From Candidatus Latescibacterota bacterium (GTDB lineage: Bacteria; Latescibacterota; UBA2968; UBA8231): a stretch of DNA of 27,229 nt. Shown piece by piece: positions 5,916 to 15,529 of this stretch. Below the pieces are notes generated by a model. That model saw only the letters and a list, made by a program, of their open reading frames with translations. It did not search any database and had not been told where the DNA came from. The stretch spans positions 1 through 27,229 of the forward strand of contig JAJDYK010000200.1 of assembly GCA_022825185.1 (NCBI GenBank). The letters run 5' to 3'. Every line of letters starts with the position of its first letter. The first letter of the stretch is position 1. Both the position numbers and the translations under genes were made by a program.

Positions 5916-7055
5916 ATGCTCTACGACTTGCTTCTCAAAGGCGGCACTCTAGTCGATCCTGCCCAAAAACTGCACGCAGTGCAGGACGTAGCTTTTACCG
6001 ACGGCAAAGTCGTTGCGGTTGGGGCCGACCTGCCCGCGGACCAAGCGCGCCAAACGCTTGATATATCGGGCAACGTGGTAGCCCCTGGCCTCATCGACTT
6101 GCACGTCCATGTGTATTGGGGGGTCAGCCACTTCGGCGTCGAGCCTGATCCTACCTGTATAGCCCGAGGCGTCACCACCGTAGTCGATGCTGGCTCGGCT
6201 GGTGCCGATACCTTTCCCGGCTTCCGCAAGTTCATCATCGACGTGAGTGACACCCGCATCTTGGCCCAGCTCAATATCTCCTCGCAGGGCATGTTGACGC
6301 AGGAAATCGGCGAGTTCGAGATCCCCGAGTACGCAGACGTGGGCAAAGCCTGCCGCATGATCGAACAACACCGCGATCTCATCTTGGGCGTCAAGGTGCG
6401 GCTCACTCGCAATAGCATCGTCAGCGAGCGCTCGGGAATGCTGCCCCTGCACCGGGCCCGCGAGGCCGCGGATGCCGCTGGTCTGCCCATTATGGTCCAT
6501 CCCCAAGACGCTTGGTGCGATAGCCTCGATGATGTGCTGGCCGTTATGAAACAGAGCGACATCCTCACGCATTGCTTCCACGGCATGAAGTGCGGCATCC
6601 TCGACGAGGCCGGCCAAGTGCGCCCTGCGGTACACGAGGCCGTAGAGCGCGGCGTGCTCTTTGACGTGGGGCACGGCGCTGGCTCTTTCTCTTGGGAGGT
6701 GGCTGAGACGGCGCTAAGTGCTGGCCTTGCGCCGCATACCATTTCCTCGGATCTGCACGTGTACAACCTCCACGGGCCGGTATATGACTTGGTCAACGTC
6801 GCGTCCAAATTCCTCCATTTGGGCATGGACCTCGATACGGCCTTGGCCAAAGTAACCGCCGTGCCGGCCCAAGTTATTGGGATGCCGGACGAGATCGGCA
6901 CCCTAGCAGTAGGTGCTTGGGGCGATGCGGTAGTGCTCGATGTGCGCCAGGGTCAGTTTCAGTTGGCCGATTCGGGTGGGGAGATACGCACGGGCGACCA
7001 GCAATTGGAACCGCTGATTGTGGTCAAGGGCGGCCGAATCTACCGCCAGTATTGA
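5916..7055 (+). CDS. Amidohydrolase-superfamily metallohydrolase (COG3964-like)
   Basis: This 379-residue protein is built like the COG3964 amidohydrolases, often annotated amidohydrolase/deacetylase or mis-annotated dihydroorotase. Candidate binuclear-metal ligands are all present: H63 and H65 (IDLHVHVY), K160 (GVKVRL, the carbamylated-lysine position), H195 (MVHPQ), H219 (THCFHG) and D279 (SSDLHVYN). N- and C-terminal strands (DLLLKGGTLVDP; LEPLIVVKGGRIYRQY) form the usual small beta-sandwich. The characterised relative Atu3266 hydrolyses acetyl-(R)-mandelate, but the substrate here is unknown. A GGAGA site precedes the ATG by five bases. The stop is followed at once by a ribosome-binding site for a tiny ORF leading into the porin gene, so transcription may continue into the uptake operon. 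Confidence 0.9.
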   Translation: MLYDLLLKGGTLVDPAQKLHAVQDVAFTDGKVVAVGADLPADQARQTLDISGNVVAPGLIDLHVHVYWGVSHFGVEPDPTCIARGVTTVVDAGSAGADTFPGFRKFIIDVSDTRILAQLNISSQGMLTQEIGEFEIPEYADVGKACRMIEQHRDLILGVKVRLTRNSIVSERSGMLPLHRAREAADAAGLPIMVHPQDAWCDSLDDVLAVMKQSDILTHCFHGMKCGILDEAGQVRPAVHEAVERGVLFDVGHGAGSFSWEVAETALSAGLAPHTISSDLHVYNLHGPVYDLVNVASKFLHLGMDLDTALAKVTAVPAQVIGMPDEIGTLAVGAWGDAVVLDVRQGQFQLADSGGEIRTGDQQLEPLIVVKGGRIYRQY

Positions 7056-7065
7056 GGGAGACTGT

Positions 7066-7164
7066 ATGAACGTTTCGCTCAAGGAATTCAAAAACCACGA
7101 GTTGTTGGCGGAATTTGCCGCATTGCTGCTCGACGCTGATGTTTTTATGAACAGCTATAGATGA
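7066..7164 (+). CDS. Small ORF (32 aa) translationally coupled to the LbtU-like porin
   Basis: A 32-codon ORF begins MNVSLKEFKNHELLAEF and ends MNSYR. A good GAGGGAG site (7054-7060) lies five bases before its ATG and overlaps the amidohydrolase stop. Its TGA overlaps the porin ATG in an ATGA arrangement, and the porin itself has no clear Shine-Dalgarno. This suggests that translating the small ORF delivers ribosomes to the porin gene. The peptide has no recognisable family or membrane segment. It could be a coupling leader, a small protein, or the remnant of a longer gene. Confidence 0.5.
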   Translation: MNVSLKEFKNHELLAEFAALLLDADVFMNSYR

Positions 7165-8234
7165 AGGTGAGGGCCTTCATCATCGTTGGTGCAGCTTTGC
7201 TCATTTGGCACGGACTGGCACCAGCCCAAGAGCATCCGAAGCACCCGAGATCCGAGCAGCCCAAGGTAGAGTCATGGTTCGGCGAGTGGGAAGTCGGGGG
7301 CTGGCTCGACGCGGAGGGGATTTACCGGCACCCAGACACGGGAGATAACACCTCGGGGGTTGGCGTGGCGGAAGCCGGGCTTGGAGTTGAGGCTGCGATA
7401 AACGACTGGATTGGCGGCGAGGTCGGCTTGCTATACGAAACCGTGAATATTGGGCTAGACGACGGGAAAGATGGAACAAACACTAGGGTCGATGTCGCAA
7501 TTTTGACGATCGGAGCGCCGGAAGGCTCGTGGTCTTTCGCGGCCGGCCGACAATACGCGCCGTTCGGCGTGTTTGCAACCAACTTGATCTCCGACCCGCT
7601 GACGCTCGAACTCGGCGAAGCAAACGACCTTGTTTTGCAATTCGGATTATCGTCCGGCAGGTTGCACGGGTCCATCTTCGGCTTCTACGGCGATAATGAC
7701 TCAAATGGCGGCTACGGTGCCGTGACCGGCTATTCGCTGGAGCGCCGCGAGATCGAGTTCGGTCTGCACTCGTCCTACATCAGCGACATCGGCGCTTCAG
7801 ACAACCTACAAGGGGTGATCGCCGATAGTCGCGGTGTCAACGCGGACGTGCCCGGCTGGATAGCTAGCACCGAGTTGGGTTACAAAGACCTATCGCTGAT
7901 TGGCGAGTACGTCGCCGCGCGGGAGCGCTTTGCAGACCGCGAAGTGGAGTTTGCCGGTCGCGGTGCGCAACTGTCGAGTTGGTTGCTCGAAGCGGCTTGC
8001 GATGTTGGGATTGCGGGCAAAGAGGCAAGGGTTGTCGTCGGCTATCAGGGCACGAGTGAAGCGCTGGCGTTGGAACTGCCTGCGCAGCGGTTGCTCGCCG
8101 GGTTTTCGGTGGGACTGGCGGAATGGTTCACGGCGACTATCGAATGGGCGCGAGACGAGGACTACGCAAGCAAGGACGGCGGCAGTGGCGAGCAGGTCAA
8201 CACGATTACGGTTCAGTTCGCCGCAAAATTCTAA
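7161..8234 (+). CDS. LbtU-family siderophore porin-like outer-membrane protein
   Basis: This 357-residue protein has a signal peptide (about 1-22, ending APAQ) and a beta-barrel that resembles LbtU, the Legionella legiobactin receptor-porin. Family-like stretches include GVEAAINDWIGGEVGLLYE and the diagnostic AAGRQYAPFGVFATNLISDP followed by LTLELGE. It ends VQFAAKF with the C-terminal Phe typical of outer-membrane barrels. LbtU proteins bring iron-siderophore complexes across the outer membrane without TonB. It is the head of a tight group with a methyltransferase (24 bp) and a TonB receptor. Translation probably depends on the overlapping 32-codon ORF. The ligand is not determined by sequence. 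Confidence 0.82.
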   Translation: MKVRAFIIVGAALLIWHGLAPAQEHPKHPRSEQPKVESWFGEWEVGGWLDAEGIYRHPDTGDNTSGVGVAEAGLGVEAAINDWIGGEVGLLYETVNIGLDDGKDGTNTRVDVAILTIGAPEGSWSFAAGRQYAPFGVFATNLISDPLTLELGEANDLVLQFGLSSGRLHGSIFGFYGDNDSNGGYGAVTGYSLERREIEFGLHSSYISDIGASDNLQGVIADSRGVNADVPGWIASTELGYKDLSLIGEYVAARERFADREVEFAGRGAQLSSWLLEAACDVGIAGKEARVVVGYQGTSEALALELPAQRLLAGFSVGLAEWFTATIEWARDEDYASKDGGSGEQVNTITVQFAAKF

Positions 8235-8258
8235 CGGTTTGTATCCAAGGAGGGACCT

Positions 8259-9002
8259 GTGGACTCATCTGAAAATCAGTACGACGCCATCGCCGGAGCC
8301 TATCAAGATTCAAAGCAATTGCCCTTTCGGGAATACATCGAAGCGTACTCTCTTTTTGAGATCTTGGGCGATATTAGCGGGGCGACGGCTTTAGACTTGG
8401 CTTGTGGTGATGGATTTTACACGCGCAAAATCAAGCAAGTCGGGGCGTTGGAGGTCACGGGGATTGATCTTTCCGCAGAGATGATCAAGTTGGCCGAAGA
8501 CGAAGAACGCGCCCGTCCCTTGGGCTGTAAGTATTTGCACCGCGATGTGGCTGCGCTCGAGTTGGCTGCACAGGTTGATCTCGTGGTAGCCATGTACCTT
8601 TTGAATTACGCCAAGACGAAAGAAGAACTGCTCAGGTTTGTCGAGGTGGCTTATGACATGCTGCGGCCTAAGGGGCGATTCGTCGGCTTCAATGACAATG
8701 TTCAGTGCGTTCCCAAGGGGACCCTTTCCCTGGCCCAATACGGATTGGAAAAAGTGTGCGTCGATGACCCACGAGAAGGCGATGTTGTTTTGTACAAATT
8801 GACAAATGAAGATGGGACGCAGTTTGAGTTTAAAAATTACTTTCTCAAACCAGAGACCTATCAATGGGCCTTTCAAAAAGCTGGATTTGCCGATTTTCAA
8901 TGGGTCGGTCCTTATTTGCACCCGTCCCAGCAGCACAATCCATTTTGGGATGCCTTTATGGCGCATCCCCCAGTCATTGGCTTTAGCGCGGCGAAATCGT
9001 GA
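8259..9002 (+). CDS. Class I SAM-dependent methyltransferase
   Basis: This 247-residue cytoplasmic protein has the Rossmann methyltransferase core. Motif I is LDLACGDGFY (45-54), the acidic SAM-ribose residue is D70 in GIDLS, then YLHRDVAAL (92-100, D96) and DLVVAMYLLNY (107-117). It starts with GTG behind a strong AAGGAGGG (8247-8254). It is embedded between two outer-membrane transport genes with 24 and 22 bp gaps, so it is almost surely co-transcribed with them. The substrate is unknown; modification of a metallophore or other imported small molecule is a guess from context. Confidence 0.9.
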   Translation: MDSSENQYDAIAGAYQDSKQLPFREYIEAYSLFEILGDISGATALDLACGDGFYTRKIKQVGALEVTGIDLSAEMIKLAEDEERARPLGCKYLHRDVAALELAAQVDLVVAMYLLNYAKTKEELLRFVEVAYDMLRPKGRFVGFNDNVQCVPKGTLSLAQYGLEKVCVDDPREGDVVLYKLTNEDGTQFEFKNYFLKPETYQWAFQKAGFADFQWVGPYLHPSQQHNPFWDAFMAHPPVIGFSAAKS

Positions 9003-9024
9003 ACACCAGCGAGGATTACGGATT

Positions 9025-11811
9025 ATGAATGCGAGATACGCATTTTTGCTGGCACTTGTCTGTACTATGAGCGCGTTCGCAGAAGAGGAAACGGACGAGC
9101 GGAAGATATACGAAGTCGAAGAGATCACGGTGACTGGCTCCCGCATCAAAAGCGCGGAGACGCTGGCACCAGCGCCGATTGTAGTTCTGTCAGCCGAGGA
9201 AATCAGGGCGCAGGGCTTGGCCTCTCTTGGGGACGTGTTGCAAACACTCACTGTGCAATCCAATGCGATCAACACCCAAGCCAACAATGGCGGCGACGGC
9301 TCTACCCGCGTCAGCCTGCGCGGCCTCGGTTCCAATCGCACCCTCGTATTGGTCAATGGCCGTCGCTTTGTGCCGGGTGGGACGGGCGCGAATTCTTCCG
9401 TTGACCTAAATGCCATTCCGGCCTCGGTCATCGAGCGGATCGAGGTACTCAAAGACGGGGCCTCGGCGGTCTATGGGTCGGACGCTATCGGCGGCGTGGT
9501 CAACATCATTACCAGGACCGCGATAGAGGGGATAGCAATCGACTATTACGCAGGGACTGCGGGCGCGGGCGACGGCGAAGTTATGGACCTCAGCGTAACC
9601 ACCGGCCTACAAAGCGAAAAAGGCCACATCGCCTTTTCGGCGGGCTATCACAACCAGCGGCCGGTTTGGACCGGCGACCGGAGTTTTAGCGAGTCGGACA
9701 AGGCCTACGATTGGGAATTGAACGACGGATCCTATAACAAGAACGGCAGTTCGGCCACCCCGGAAGGCCACATCATCGACCGCTTGGGTGAGGAAGGCAA
9801 CGAGGCGTGGCAGGCGGTCGTGGAAGCGGCTGGTGATGAGGCCGGTGATTACCATCGCGACCCGGATATTGGCTGGCGTCCCTTTAATTGGGCGGGGATC
9901 TCATCCGACGGGAGCGGCGATACGTATAACTACCAGCCGGAAAATTACCTCTACACCCCACAGACGCGCTACAGCTCCTTTCTCAGCGGTTCCCATACCG
10001 TCGCCGAGGATGCGAAGGCGTATTTCGAGGTGATGTACACCAACCGCCAGTCCGACCAGAAGCTAGCGCCAACGCCGCTATTCATCATCTCCGAAGGAAT
10101 CTCGGTGTCGGCTGCTAACCGGTACAACGAATTCGGCCGCGATTTCAGCGATGTGCGTCGGCGCTTTGTCGAGGCGGGGAATCGCAATTTTCTCCAAGAC
10201 ATCGATACCTACCGCATGGTGTTGGGATTGGATCACCGGCTCGGGCGCTTTGACGCTGACTTGTCTTTTTCCTACGGTCGCAGCGAGGGGACCAGTATCA
10301 ACGAGGGCCGTTTTATTCGCAGCAATGTCGAGCAGGCACTGGGTCCAGACGAGGATTGCACCGGCGACTGCGTGCCGCTGGACCTTCTCCACGGCCCCGG
10401 CACCATCACCGAGGAGATGCTGAGCTACATCCAGTATACCGGCATCGGTCGAGGCTATTCCCGGCAGCAGATCTTGCAGTGGAACCTGACTGGGGAGGTG
10501 GCGCGTCTGCCTGCCGGTCCATTGGCGGTAGCGACTGGTCTCTCCTCGCGCTGGGAGGCGGGGGCCTATCTCCCCGATCCCATGACCGCATCGGGAAATA
10601 CCACTGGCAGCAAAGCTTTCCCCACTGAGGGCTCGTACTCGGTTAGGGCGCTGTACGCAGAAACCCAACTGCCGATCTACCAAGCAGGAGCTGTCAGCCT
10701 CGATGCAACGGCCGCCGGCCGCGCCTTCGACTACGACACCTTCGGCGGGGGTTTCACCTATGAAGCCGGAAGCCGTCTCCAGCTTTCCCAAGGCCTAGCT
10801 TTCCGGGCCACTTCCTCCAACGCCTTTCGCGCGCCCAGCATCGCCGAAATGTTCCTCGGAGTCAGCGATTCCTTTCCCTTGGTCAGCGACCCCTGCAGCA
10901 GGGTAGATGAAGCGGGCAATGCCCGGGAGTTGACCGCTCAGCAGGAGCGGAATTGCGCCGACCAAGGCATCCCGGACGGCTTCGAAGACTCGCGAGCCCA
11001 GCTATTGGCTAAGTTAGGTGGCTCCACGGATCTCGATCCAGAAAAGGCCGCGATGATCACTGCGGGCGTGGTGTACCAGCCGGATTTCTTGGGGGGATTA
11101 GACCTGACCGTCGATTACTATACCACCAAGATCGAGGATGAGATCGGCACGCTGCCAGCCGGCCTCGTCCTGAGCAACTGCTACTCGCAGGACGCGCCAT
11201 CCGACTGCGATCAAGTCGTGCGCGATCCTGACAGTCATCTGATCACCCAGATTCTGGCGACCAATACCAATATCGGGGAGACTGAAACTAGCGGCGTGGA
11301 TTTTGGGCTTAACTACATTGCGGATGCGCCCCTTGGCGTTATCTCGGCGCAGTTTGAGAGCAACATGCTCGTCAAGTACGAGCAAACGCTGCCCTCAGCC
11401 AGCGGTCCTGAGCTGGTCAAGGGCTTGGGCTACTACGACTTGGGCGTGTTTCCCAAGTGGCGTCACACCGCTTCCGTTAGCTTGGCAAAGGAGCGTTTTT
11501 CCGTTGGGTTGACGTGGCGCTATGTTGGTGGGTTCGAGGAGTGCGAAGACGACGACTGCAAGGGCAAGTACCGCGAGGACGTAGAAGAAGTGCCCCCAAG
11601 CCGCAAGGTCGATCCAAACAGCCTCTTCAACGTGCGTGGATCGTACGAAGTGGGGACGGCTCTTGGACTCTCCACCCTGACCGTCGGCATCAACAATCTG
11701 CTCGATCAGCCGCCGTCGGTGATCTTCAATGGGTTCCTCGCTACTTCTGATTCCAACACGTACGACTTTATGGGCCGCTACCTATACGTGCGCCTGTCCC
11801 ATTCTCGGTAG
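9025..11811 (+). CDS. TonB-dependent outer-membrane receptor
   Basis: This 928-residue receptor has a signal peptide ([20 protein letters not shown]). A plug domain begins [14 protein letters not shown] and carries [19 protein letters not shown] and [20 protein letters not shown] (about 25-165). A long 22-strand-type barrel ends [14 protein letters not shown]. Paired cysteines in predicted loops (DPCSR...RNCADQG; SNCYSQD...DCDQ) are typical of this TonB-receptor subgroup. It imports an unidentified ligand using TonB energy. The ATG at 9025 is chosen over upstream in-frame codons (to 8806) because those overlap the methyltransferase and lack a signal peptide; GAGG at 9011-9014 precedes it. It is the last gene of the LbtU-methyltransferase-receptor group. 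Confidence 0.93.
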   Translation: MNARYAFLLALVCTMSAFAEEETDERKIYEVEEITVTGSRIKSAETLAPAPIVVLSAEEIRAQGLASLGDVLQTLTVQSNAINTQANNGGDGSTRVSLRGLGSNRTLVLVNGRRFVPGGTGANSSVDLNAIPASVIERIEVLKDGASAVYGSDAIGGVVNIITRTAIEGIAIDYYAGTAGAGDGEVMDLSVTTGLQSEKGHIAFSAGYHNQRPVWTGDRSFSESDKAYDWELNDGSYNKNGSSATPEGHIIDRLGEEGNEAWQAVVEAAGDEAGDYHRDPDIGWRPFNWAGISSDGSGDTYNYQPENYLYTPQTRYSSFLSGSHTVAEDAKAYFEVMYTNRQSDQKLAPTPLFIISEGISVSAANRYNEFGRDFSDVRRRFVEAGNRNFLQDIDTYRMVLGLDHRLGRFDADLSFSYGRSEGTSINEGRFIRSNVEQALGPDEDCTGDCVPLDLLHGPGTITEEMLSYIQYTGIGRGYSRQQILQWNLTGEVARLPAGPLAVATGLSSRWEAGAYLPDPMTASGNTTGSKAFPTEGSYSVRALYAETQLPIYQAGAVSLDATAAGRAFDYDTFGGGFTYEAGSRLQLSQGLAFRATSSNAFRAPSIAEMFLGVSDSFPLVSDPCSRVDEAGNARELTAQQERNCADQGIPDGFEDSRAQLLAKLGGSTDLDPEKAAMITAGVVYQPDFLGGLDLTVDYYTTKIEDEIGTLPAGLVLSNCYSQDAPSDCDQVVRDPDSHLITQILATNTNIGETETSGVDFGLNYIADAPLGVISAQFESNMLVKYEQTLPSASGPELVKGLGYYDLGVFPKWRHTASVSLAKERFSVGLTWRYVGGFEECEDDDCKGKYREDVEEVPPSRKVDPNSLFNVRGSYEVGTALGLSTLTVGINNLLDQPPSVIFNGFLATSDSNTYDFMGRYLYVRLSHSR

Positions 11812-11829
11812 GGCTGGGACCCTACCGAG
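11804..11829 (+). terminator. Hairpin spanning the TonB-receptor stop codon
   Basis: CTCGGTAGGG (11804-11813) and CCCTACCGAG (11820-11829) are perfect 10-base arms around a six-base loop, and the receptor's TAG lies inside the left arm. There is no U tract on either strand, so it may act as an mRNA 3'-end stabiliser or a weak terminator. Confidence 0.5.
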
Positions 11830-11838
11830 CCGGGGCAA

Positions 11839-11867
11839 GTAGGGGGCGGTTTCAAACCGCCCCCTAC
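11839..11867. repeat. 29-bp perfect palindrome between convergent receptor genes
   Basis: GTAGGGGGCGGTTT (11839-11852) and AAACCGCCCCCTAC (11854-11867) are perfect 14-base arms around a single C. It sits in the 71-bp gap between two convergent genes, where it could end transcription from both sides, though no U tract follows. Short GTAGGGGC...GCCCCTAC palindromes are a common dispersed, REP/MITE-like repeat type in many bacterial genomes. Whether this one is multicopy cannot be judged from one window. Confidence 0.75.
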
Positions 11868-11882
11868 AATGCGTAACGTCAG

Positions 11883-14546
11883 TTAATAATCGTACGACAG
11901 TGAAATATTCCAGCGGCGGCCCAATCCGAGGAATACGCGAGCGCTTGCGGCGTCGTGGTCATCGCCGTCATCGGCATCGGACACGTAGCTTTCGTCGAGC
12001 AAATTGAAGACGTGCAATCGCAGTTTCATATTGCTAAACGAAGTGCCGGGCAGCGTGTAACTCGCGTGTAGATCCACCAGATTGTAATCTGGGAGTTTCC
12101 ACGACTGTGCTCGGTCGTCGGGGTCGGTTCGGTTGGCGGGATCAAATTTGGCGTAGTGATCCATGAACCGCCGCACACCCAGCGAGGCGTAGAGGCCGCG
12201 CGTGGGAAATACCGCGCCGCTCAGGCGCATGGTCTTTTGCGCTGCGTCGCCCACCTTTAGCCCTTTGGCATAGACTTGAAATTCGCCGATCGTCTCTGGA
12301 TCCTCTTCGGGCGAAAATGTGGTATTGACATCGTTGAGCCATTCCCAATTGCCCAGCGATACCATGCCGCGCACCTCAAATTTGTCATGGGGCCGCGCCT
12401 TCAGGTCGAACTCTACGCCGGTATGCAGCGCGTCAATGCCGTTCAGCAAAAATCGGAAGCTCTGTTCGAGTTCCTCGCTGTAAATGCTCTTGGGCCACGA
12501 GCGGTCTATCCACTTGGTGTAATAGAAGTTTGCGTTGCCAGTAAACATACCGCGTTTGAAATAACCGGCCCCCAGTTCAAAAGAAGCGACCTTTTCATTG
12601 AACGTGGGATCGTATAGGCTGTTGTCGTAGTGGTAAACCGAGTCGAATTTGGGCGCGGTTGAGAGCCAACCCACGTTGGCATACACATTGACTGTGGGAG
12701 TGGCGTTGTAGTTGCCTCCCACTTTCATGGTGTAGCCGGGGAAGTTTTCCCAGTCCGTCTGGTCCCAGTCGCCATCGACCTTGGCGCGGAAATAGTCGAT
12801 GCGCTTATAACCTGTCGTCGATCCCGAGGTGCTCAAAAAGGCCGTGAATTTGTCAAACTGTCCTTCGAGTTGGGCAAAGCCGCCACCCCAGCGCGTAAGC
12901 CCATCGTTGTGGTAGGCGACTCGGTCGCCGAGTCGCTTGACAGAGGTGGTGGCATTGTTATCCCATTCAAAGACGTAGTAATCGGCCCCGAGCAAATTGC
13001 GCACTTCGCGCCAGTGCTCCCCTTTGTAATAGCGCAAATCCGCGCCAAAGGTCAGCTTGTAGATGTCGCTCAAATGGTATTCGGCCGTGCCTAAATAACC
13101 ATACCAAAAGTGCTGATTGACCGAGTTGCGGATAATGGTCGCTGCCGCAATTTCATCGGCACCCACTGCGCCGGCATCCACCAATTCGGAGTTGGCTTCT
13201 GATGCTAGTTGGGTATTCAATTCGTCGGCCACGCGTTGCCAGTTGATGGTGCCATCGTCTAGCGCGCCTGGATTGGACCCCAAACGCCCAGTGCCGCCGC
13301 CTTTTCCGCGCGAGAAATAGAATACATTGGACAGCATGAATTGCGCGTTGGGGGTCCAGTACCAGTTCAAATTGGCCTGGGGTTTGTGGTAAAAGTTTTC
13401 GCGCTCCATGATGATTTCGCTGTCGCGCGCATCGTGGATGCTGCCGTTGTAATACTCTTGATAGGACGAAAAGGGCGAGCGTCCCCAGTTGGGATTGTAA
13501 TTGACGCCGTAGTTTCTTGCGTCCGCAACGTCAATGCCCAATGAGCGGGCGTAATCAGCATCAAAGGTTGCAATGGATTGCTTGTAGAGACGATGCCCGT
13601 GACGCTGCGGTGCGCCAGTGACGAACAGATCAATTTTGTGCGTGTCGGATGCCAAAAAGCTCAACGCACCAAAGTAGGCCCATGCCGAGGACCACGCCTG
13701 CGCGGGCAGACCTTCACTGCTCTTGCGCGTCATGCCCACGGTGAAAGCTGTTTTTTTATCGATCAAACCCGATGAAAAATTGAGCGTGGTTTTGTAAAAG
13801 GCGTTGTTGCCAGCCTCCTGTTTGATTTTGAATCCGCGCCGTTGACTGGCGATATCGGTGATGATGTTCATGGTGCCACCCACCGAGGCAATCGCCAGAT
13901 TGGAAGCCCCCAATCCGCGCTGTACTTGGATCGACGATGTGACATCGCTCAGCCCATCCCAGTTGGACCAATAGACCCAGCCGTTTTCCATATCGTTGAC
14001 CGGTACGCCGTTGATCATAACGGCGACATTGCGCTGGTCAAAGCCCCGCACATTGATGCGAGAGTCGCCGGCCCCCCCGCCTTGCTCGGTCGCATACACG
14101 CCTGGCGTATCATTTAAAATCAGCGGCAGGTCGCGCGAGCCGAGTTTGCGCTGCATGTCGGCTTTGGGCACGTCGGAGAAGGCGACGGGTGTTTCGCGCA
14201 TTTTGGCCCGATCGGCGACGATGATGATTTCTTTGCCGCGAAATATCTCGGGCATGAGTTCGACAAACAACTCGACCGCATCCGCTTCTACGACAACGGG
14301 GCTGCGATGTTCTTTGTATCCGATAAAACTTACGACGAGCGTGTGGCTGCCGGCCCCGACATTGGCGATGGCAAATTGCCCGTCGAGGTCTGTCGTAGCT
14401 CCGCGCTCGACGCCTTCTATATAGACGTTGGCACCGGGCAGTGATTCGCCGGTTTCGGCATCGCGCACTGTGCCTTTTAACTCGGCGGCAAGCAGAGCTG
14501 AATGGGCGAGGAACAGCAAGGAAAAAAGCATGACCATTGGCTTCAT
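11883..14546 (-). CDS. TonB-dependent receptor with carboxypeptidase-regulatory-like N-terminal domain
   Basis: This 887-residue outer-membrane receptor has a signal peptide (about 1-21) and a CarboxypepD_reg-like domain (about 22-95; LKGTVRDAETGESLPGANVY...GQFAIANVGAGSHTLVVSFIGY). The plug (about 105-230) contains INVRGFDQRNVAVMINGVPV, and the beta-barrel ends WNISLSYDY with an aromatic C-terminus. The architecture matches SusC/FecA-like receptors of the FCB group, which import glycans, metallophores or similar ligands. No SusD partner is present, which argues against a classical glycan-utilisation pair. A strong GGAGGT lies six bases before the ATG. It is unrelated in subtype to the receptor at 9025-11811, so the two are not a recent duplication. 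An AT-rich stretch upstream may hold its promoter. Confidence 0.92.
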   Translation of the reverse strand: MKPMVMLFSLLFLAHSALLAAELKGTVRDAETGESLPGANVYIEGVERGATTDLDGQFAIANVGAGSHTLVVSFIGYKEHRSPVVVEADAVELFVELMPEIFRGKEIIIVADRAKMRETPVAFSDVPKADMQRKLGSRDLPLILNDTPGVYATEQGGGAGDSRINVRGFDQRNVAVMINGVPVNDMENGWVYWSNWDGLSDVTSSIQVQRGLGASNLAIASVGGTMNIITDIASQRRGFKIKQEAGNNAFYKTTLNFSSGLIDKKTAFTVGMTRKSSEGLPAQAWSSAWAYFGALSFLASDTHKIDLFVTGAPQRHGHRLYKQSIATFDADYARSLGIDVADARNYGVNYNPNWGRSPFSSYQEYYNGSIHDARDSEIIMERENFYHKPQANLNWYWTPNAQFMLSNVFYFSRGKGGGTGRLGSNPGALDDGTINWQRVADELNTQLASEANSELVDAGAVGADEIAAATIIRNSVNQHFWYGYLGTAEYHLSDIYKLTFGADLRYYKGEHWREVRNLLGADYYVFEWDNNATTSVKRLGDRVAYHNDGLTRWGGGFAQLEGQFDKFTAFLSTSGSTTGYKRIDYFRAKVDGDWDQTDWENFPGYTMKVGGNYNATPTVNVYANVGWLSTAPKFDSVYHYDNSLYDPTFNEKVASFELGAGYFKRGMFTGNANFYYTKWIDRSWPKSIYSEELEQSFRFLLNGIDALHTGVEFDLKARPHDKFEVRGMVSLGNWEWLNDVNTTFSPEEDPETIGEFQVYAKGLKVGDAAQKTMRLSGAVFPTRGLYASLGVRRFMDHYAKFDPANRTDPDDRAQSWKLPDYNLVDLHASYTLPGTSFSNMKLRLHVFNLLDESYVSDADDGDDHDAASARVFLGLGRRWNISLSYDY

Positions 14547-14585
14547 GGGATACCTCCGTGGGGGAAGGGGGACGCAGCAGGGTCG

Positions 14586-14640
14586 CTATATTTATATCAT
14601 TTTTATATAAAATTTAATTAATATATATGTAATTTAATGA
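14586..14640 (-). promoter_or_regulatory. AT-rich upstream region of the second TonB receptor
   Basis: About 55 bases of almost pure A/T, containing TATATTTATAT- and TAATTAATATAT-like stretches, stand out against GC-rich surroundings 40-95 bases upstream of the receptor start. Several TATA(A/T)-type -10 candidates occur on the minus strand, but no single promoter can be assigned with confidence. Confidence 0.45.
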
Positions 14641-14791
14641 ATCGCTGGTGCTCCGTCAAGCTCTGTCGCCGTAGGGTAGCGATACTGCCCAGCGACAGCA
14701 TGTGTCGAGTGCTCACATTGCGTAGCGTCGCATGCTCGTTCCTTGATTGACTCTCGATTAGGCTCTTTATTTGCGGTATTCAAAACCATGA

Positions 14792-15031
<240 letters not shown>

Positions 15032-15037
15032 GAGCTA

Positions 15038-15391
15038 ATGCAATTCAAACTGGACGAGAACTTGCCGTTCGAACTGGTGGAACTGTTCAATGTAGCTGGA
15101 CACGATGCGGTGACGGTACTCGATCAAGGTCTTGGCGGAGCGAGAGATCCTGATCTCGCATCGGTCTGTGTTCACGAAGGTCGCGCCATCGTTACGCTTG
15201 ATACGGACTTTGCGGATATCCGAACGTATCCACCCGGCGCATATTCTGGGATTGTAGTGTTTCGGCTTGAAAGCCAGGCACGCGACCATATTCTGGAGAT
15301 AGGAGCGCAGTTTATTAGGGCGCTGTCTGATGCGCTGCTTGACGGCCAGCTTTGGATCGTGGAGGAATCGAAGATTCGGATACGGGATTAA
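15038..15391 (+). CDS. DUF5615 PIN-like toxin candidate
   Basis: This 117-residue protein begins MQFKLDENLP, the DUF5615 (Mut7-C/PIN-like) hallmark with D6 and E7, and has TLDTDFADI (D55, D57) as the second acidic cluster. DUF5615 proteins are the usual partners of DUF433 and are predicted metal-dependent ribonucleases; toxicity is inferred from the pairing. GGAG (15031-15034), overlapping the DUF433 stop, serves as ribosome-binding site, so the two are one operon. A small hairpin (AACGGT/ACCGTT, four-base loop) overlaps its stop. The 138 bp between it and the convergent kinase gene hold nothing recognisable. Confidence 0.87.
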   Translation: MQFKLDENLPFELVELFNVAGHDAVTVLDQGLGGARDPDLASVCVHEGRAIVTLDTDFADIRTYPPGAYSGIVVFRLESQARDHILEIGAQFIRALSDALLDGQLWIVEESKIRIRD

Positions 15392-15529
15392 CGGTGAGAA
15401 CCGTTTGTGAAACTTCTGTCAACCGGCGGATCATCTTTCATTTAAGAAGTATCCTTTTCCACAATCCAAACGGCCAATTCGCAGCAAAGTAGAACTGCGA
15501 ATGCCCTACGACCGCACTCGTTAATCCCC

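Noticed and set aside
5921..6901. 326-codon minus-strand ORF
   Set aside because: Antisense shadow of the amidohydrolase, which has the full metal-ligand set on the plus strand.
8806..9024. Longer start for the first TonB receptor
   Set aside because: The extra 73 codons overlap the methyltransferase gene in another frame, and the signal peptide begins at the ATG at 9025.
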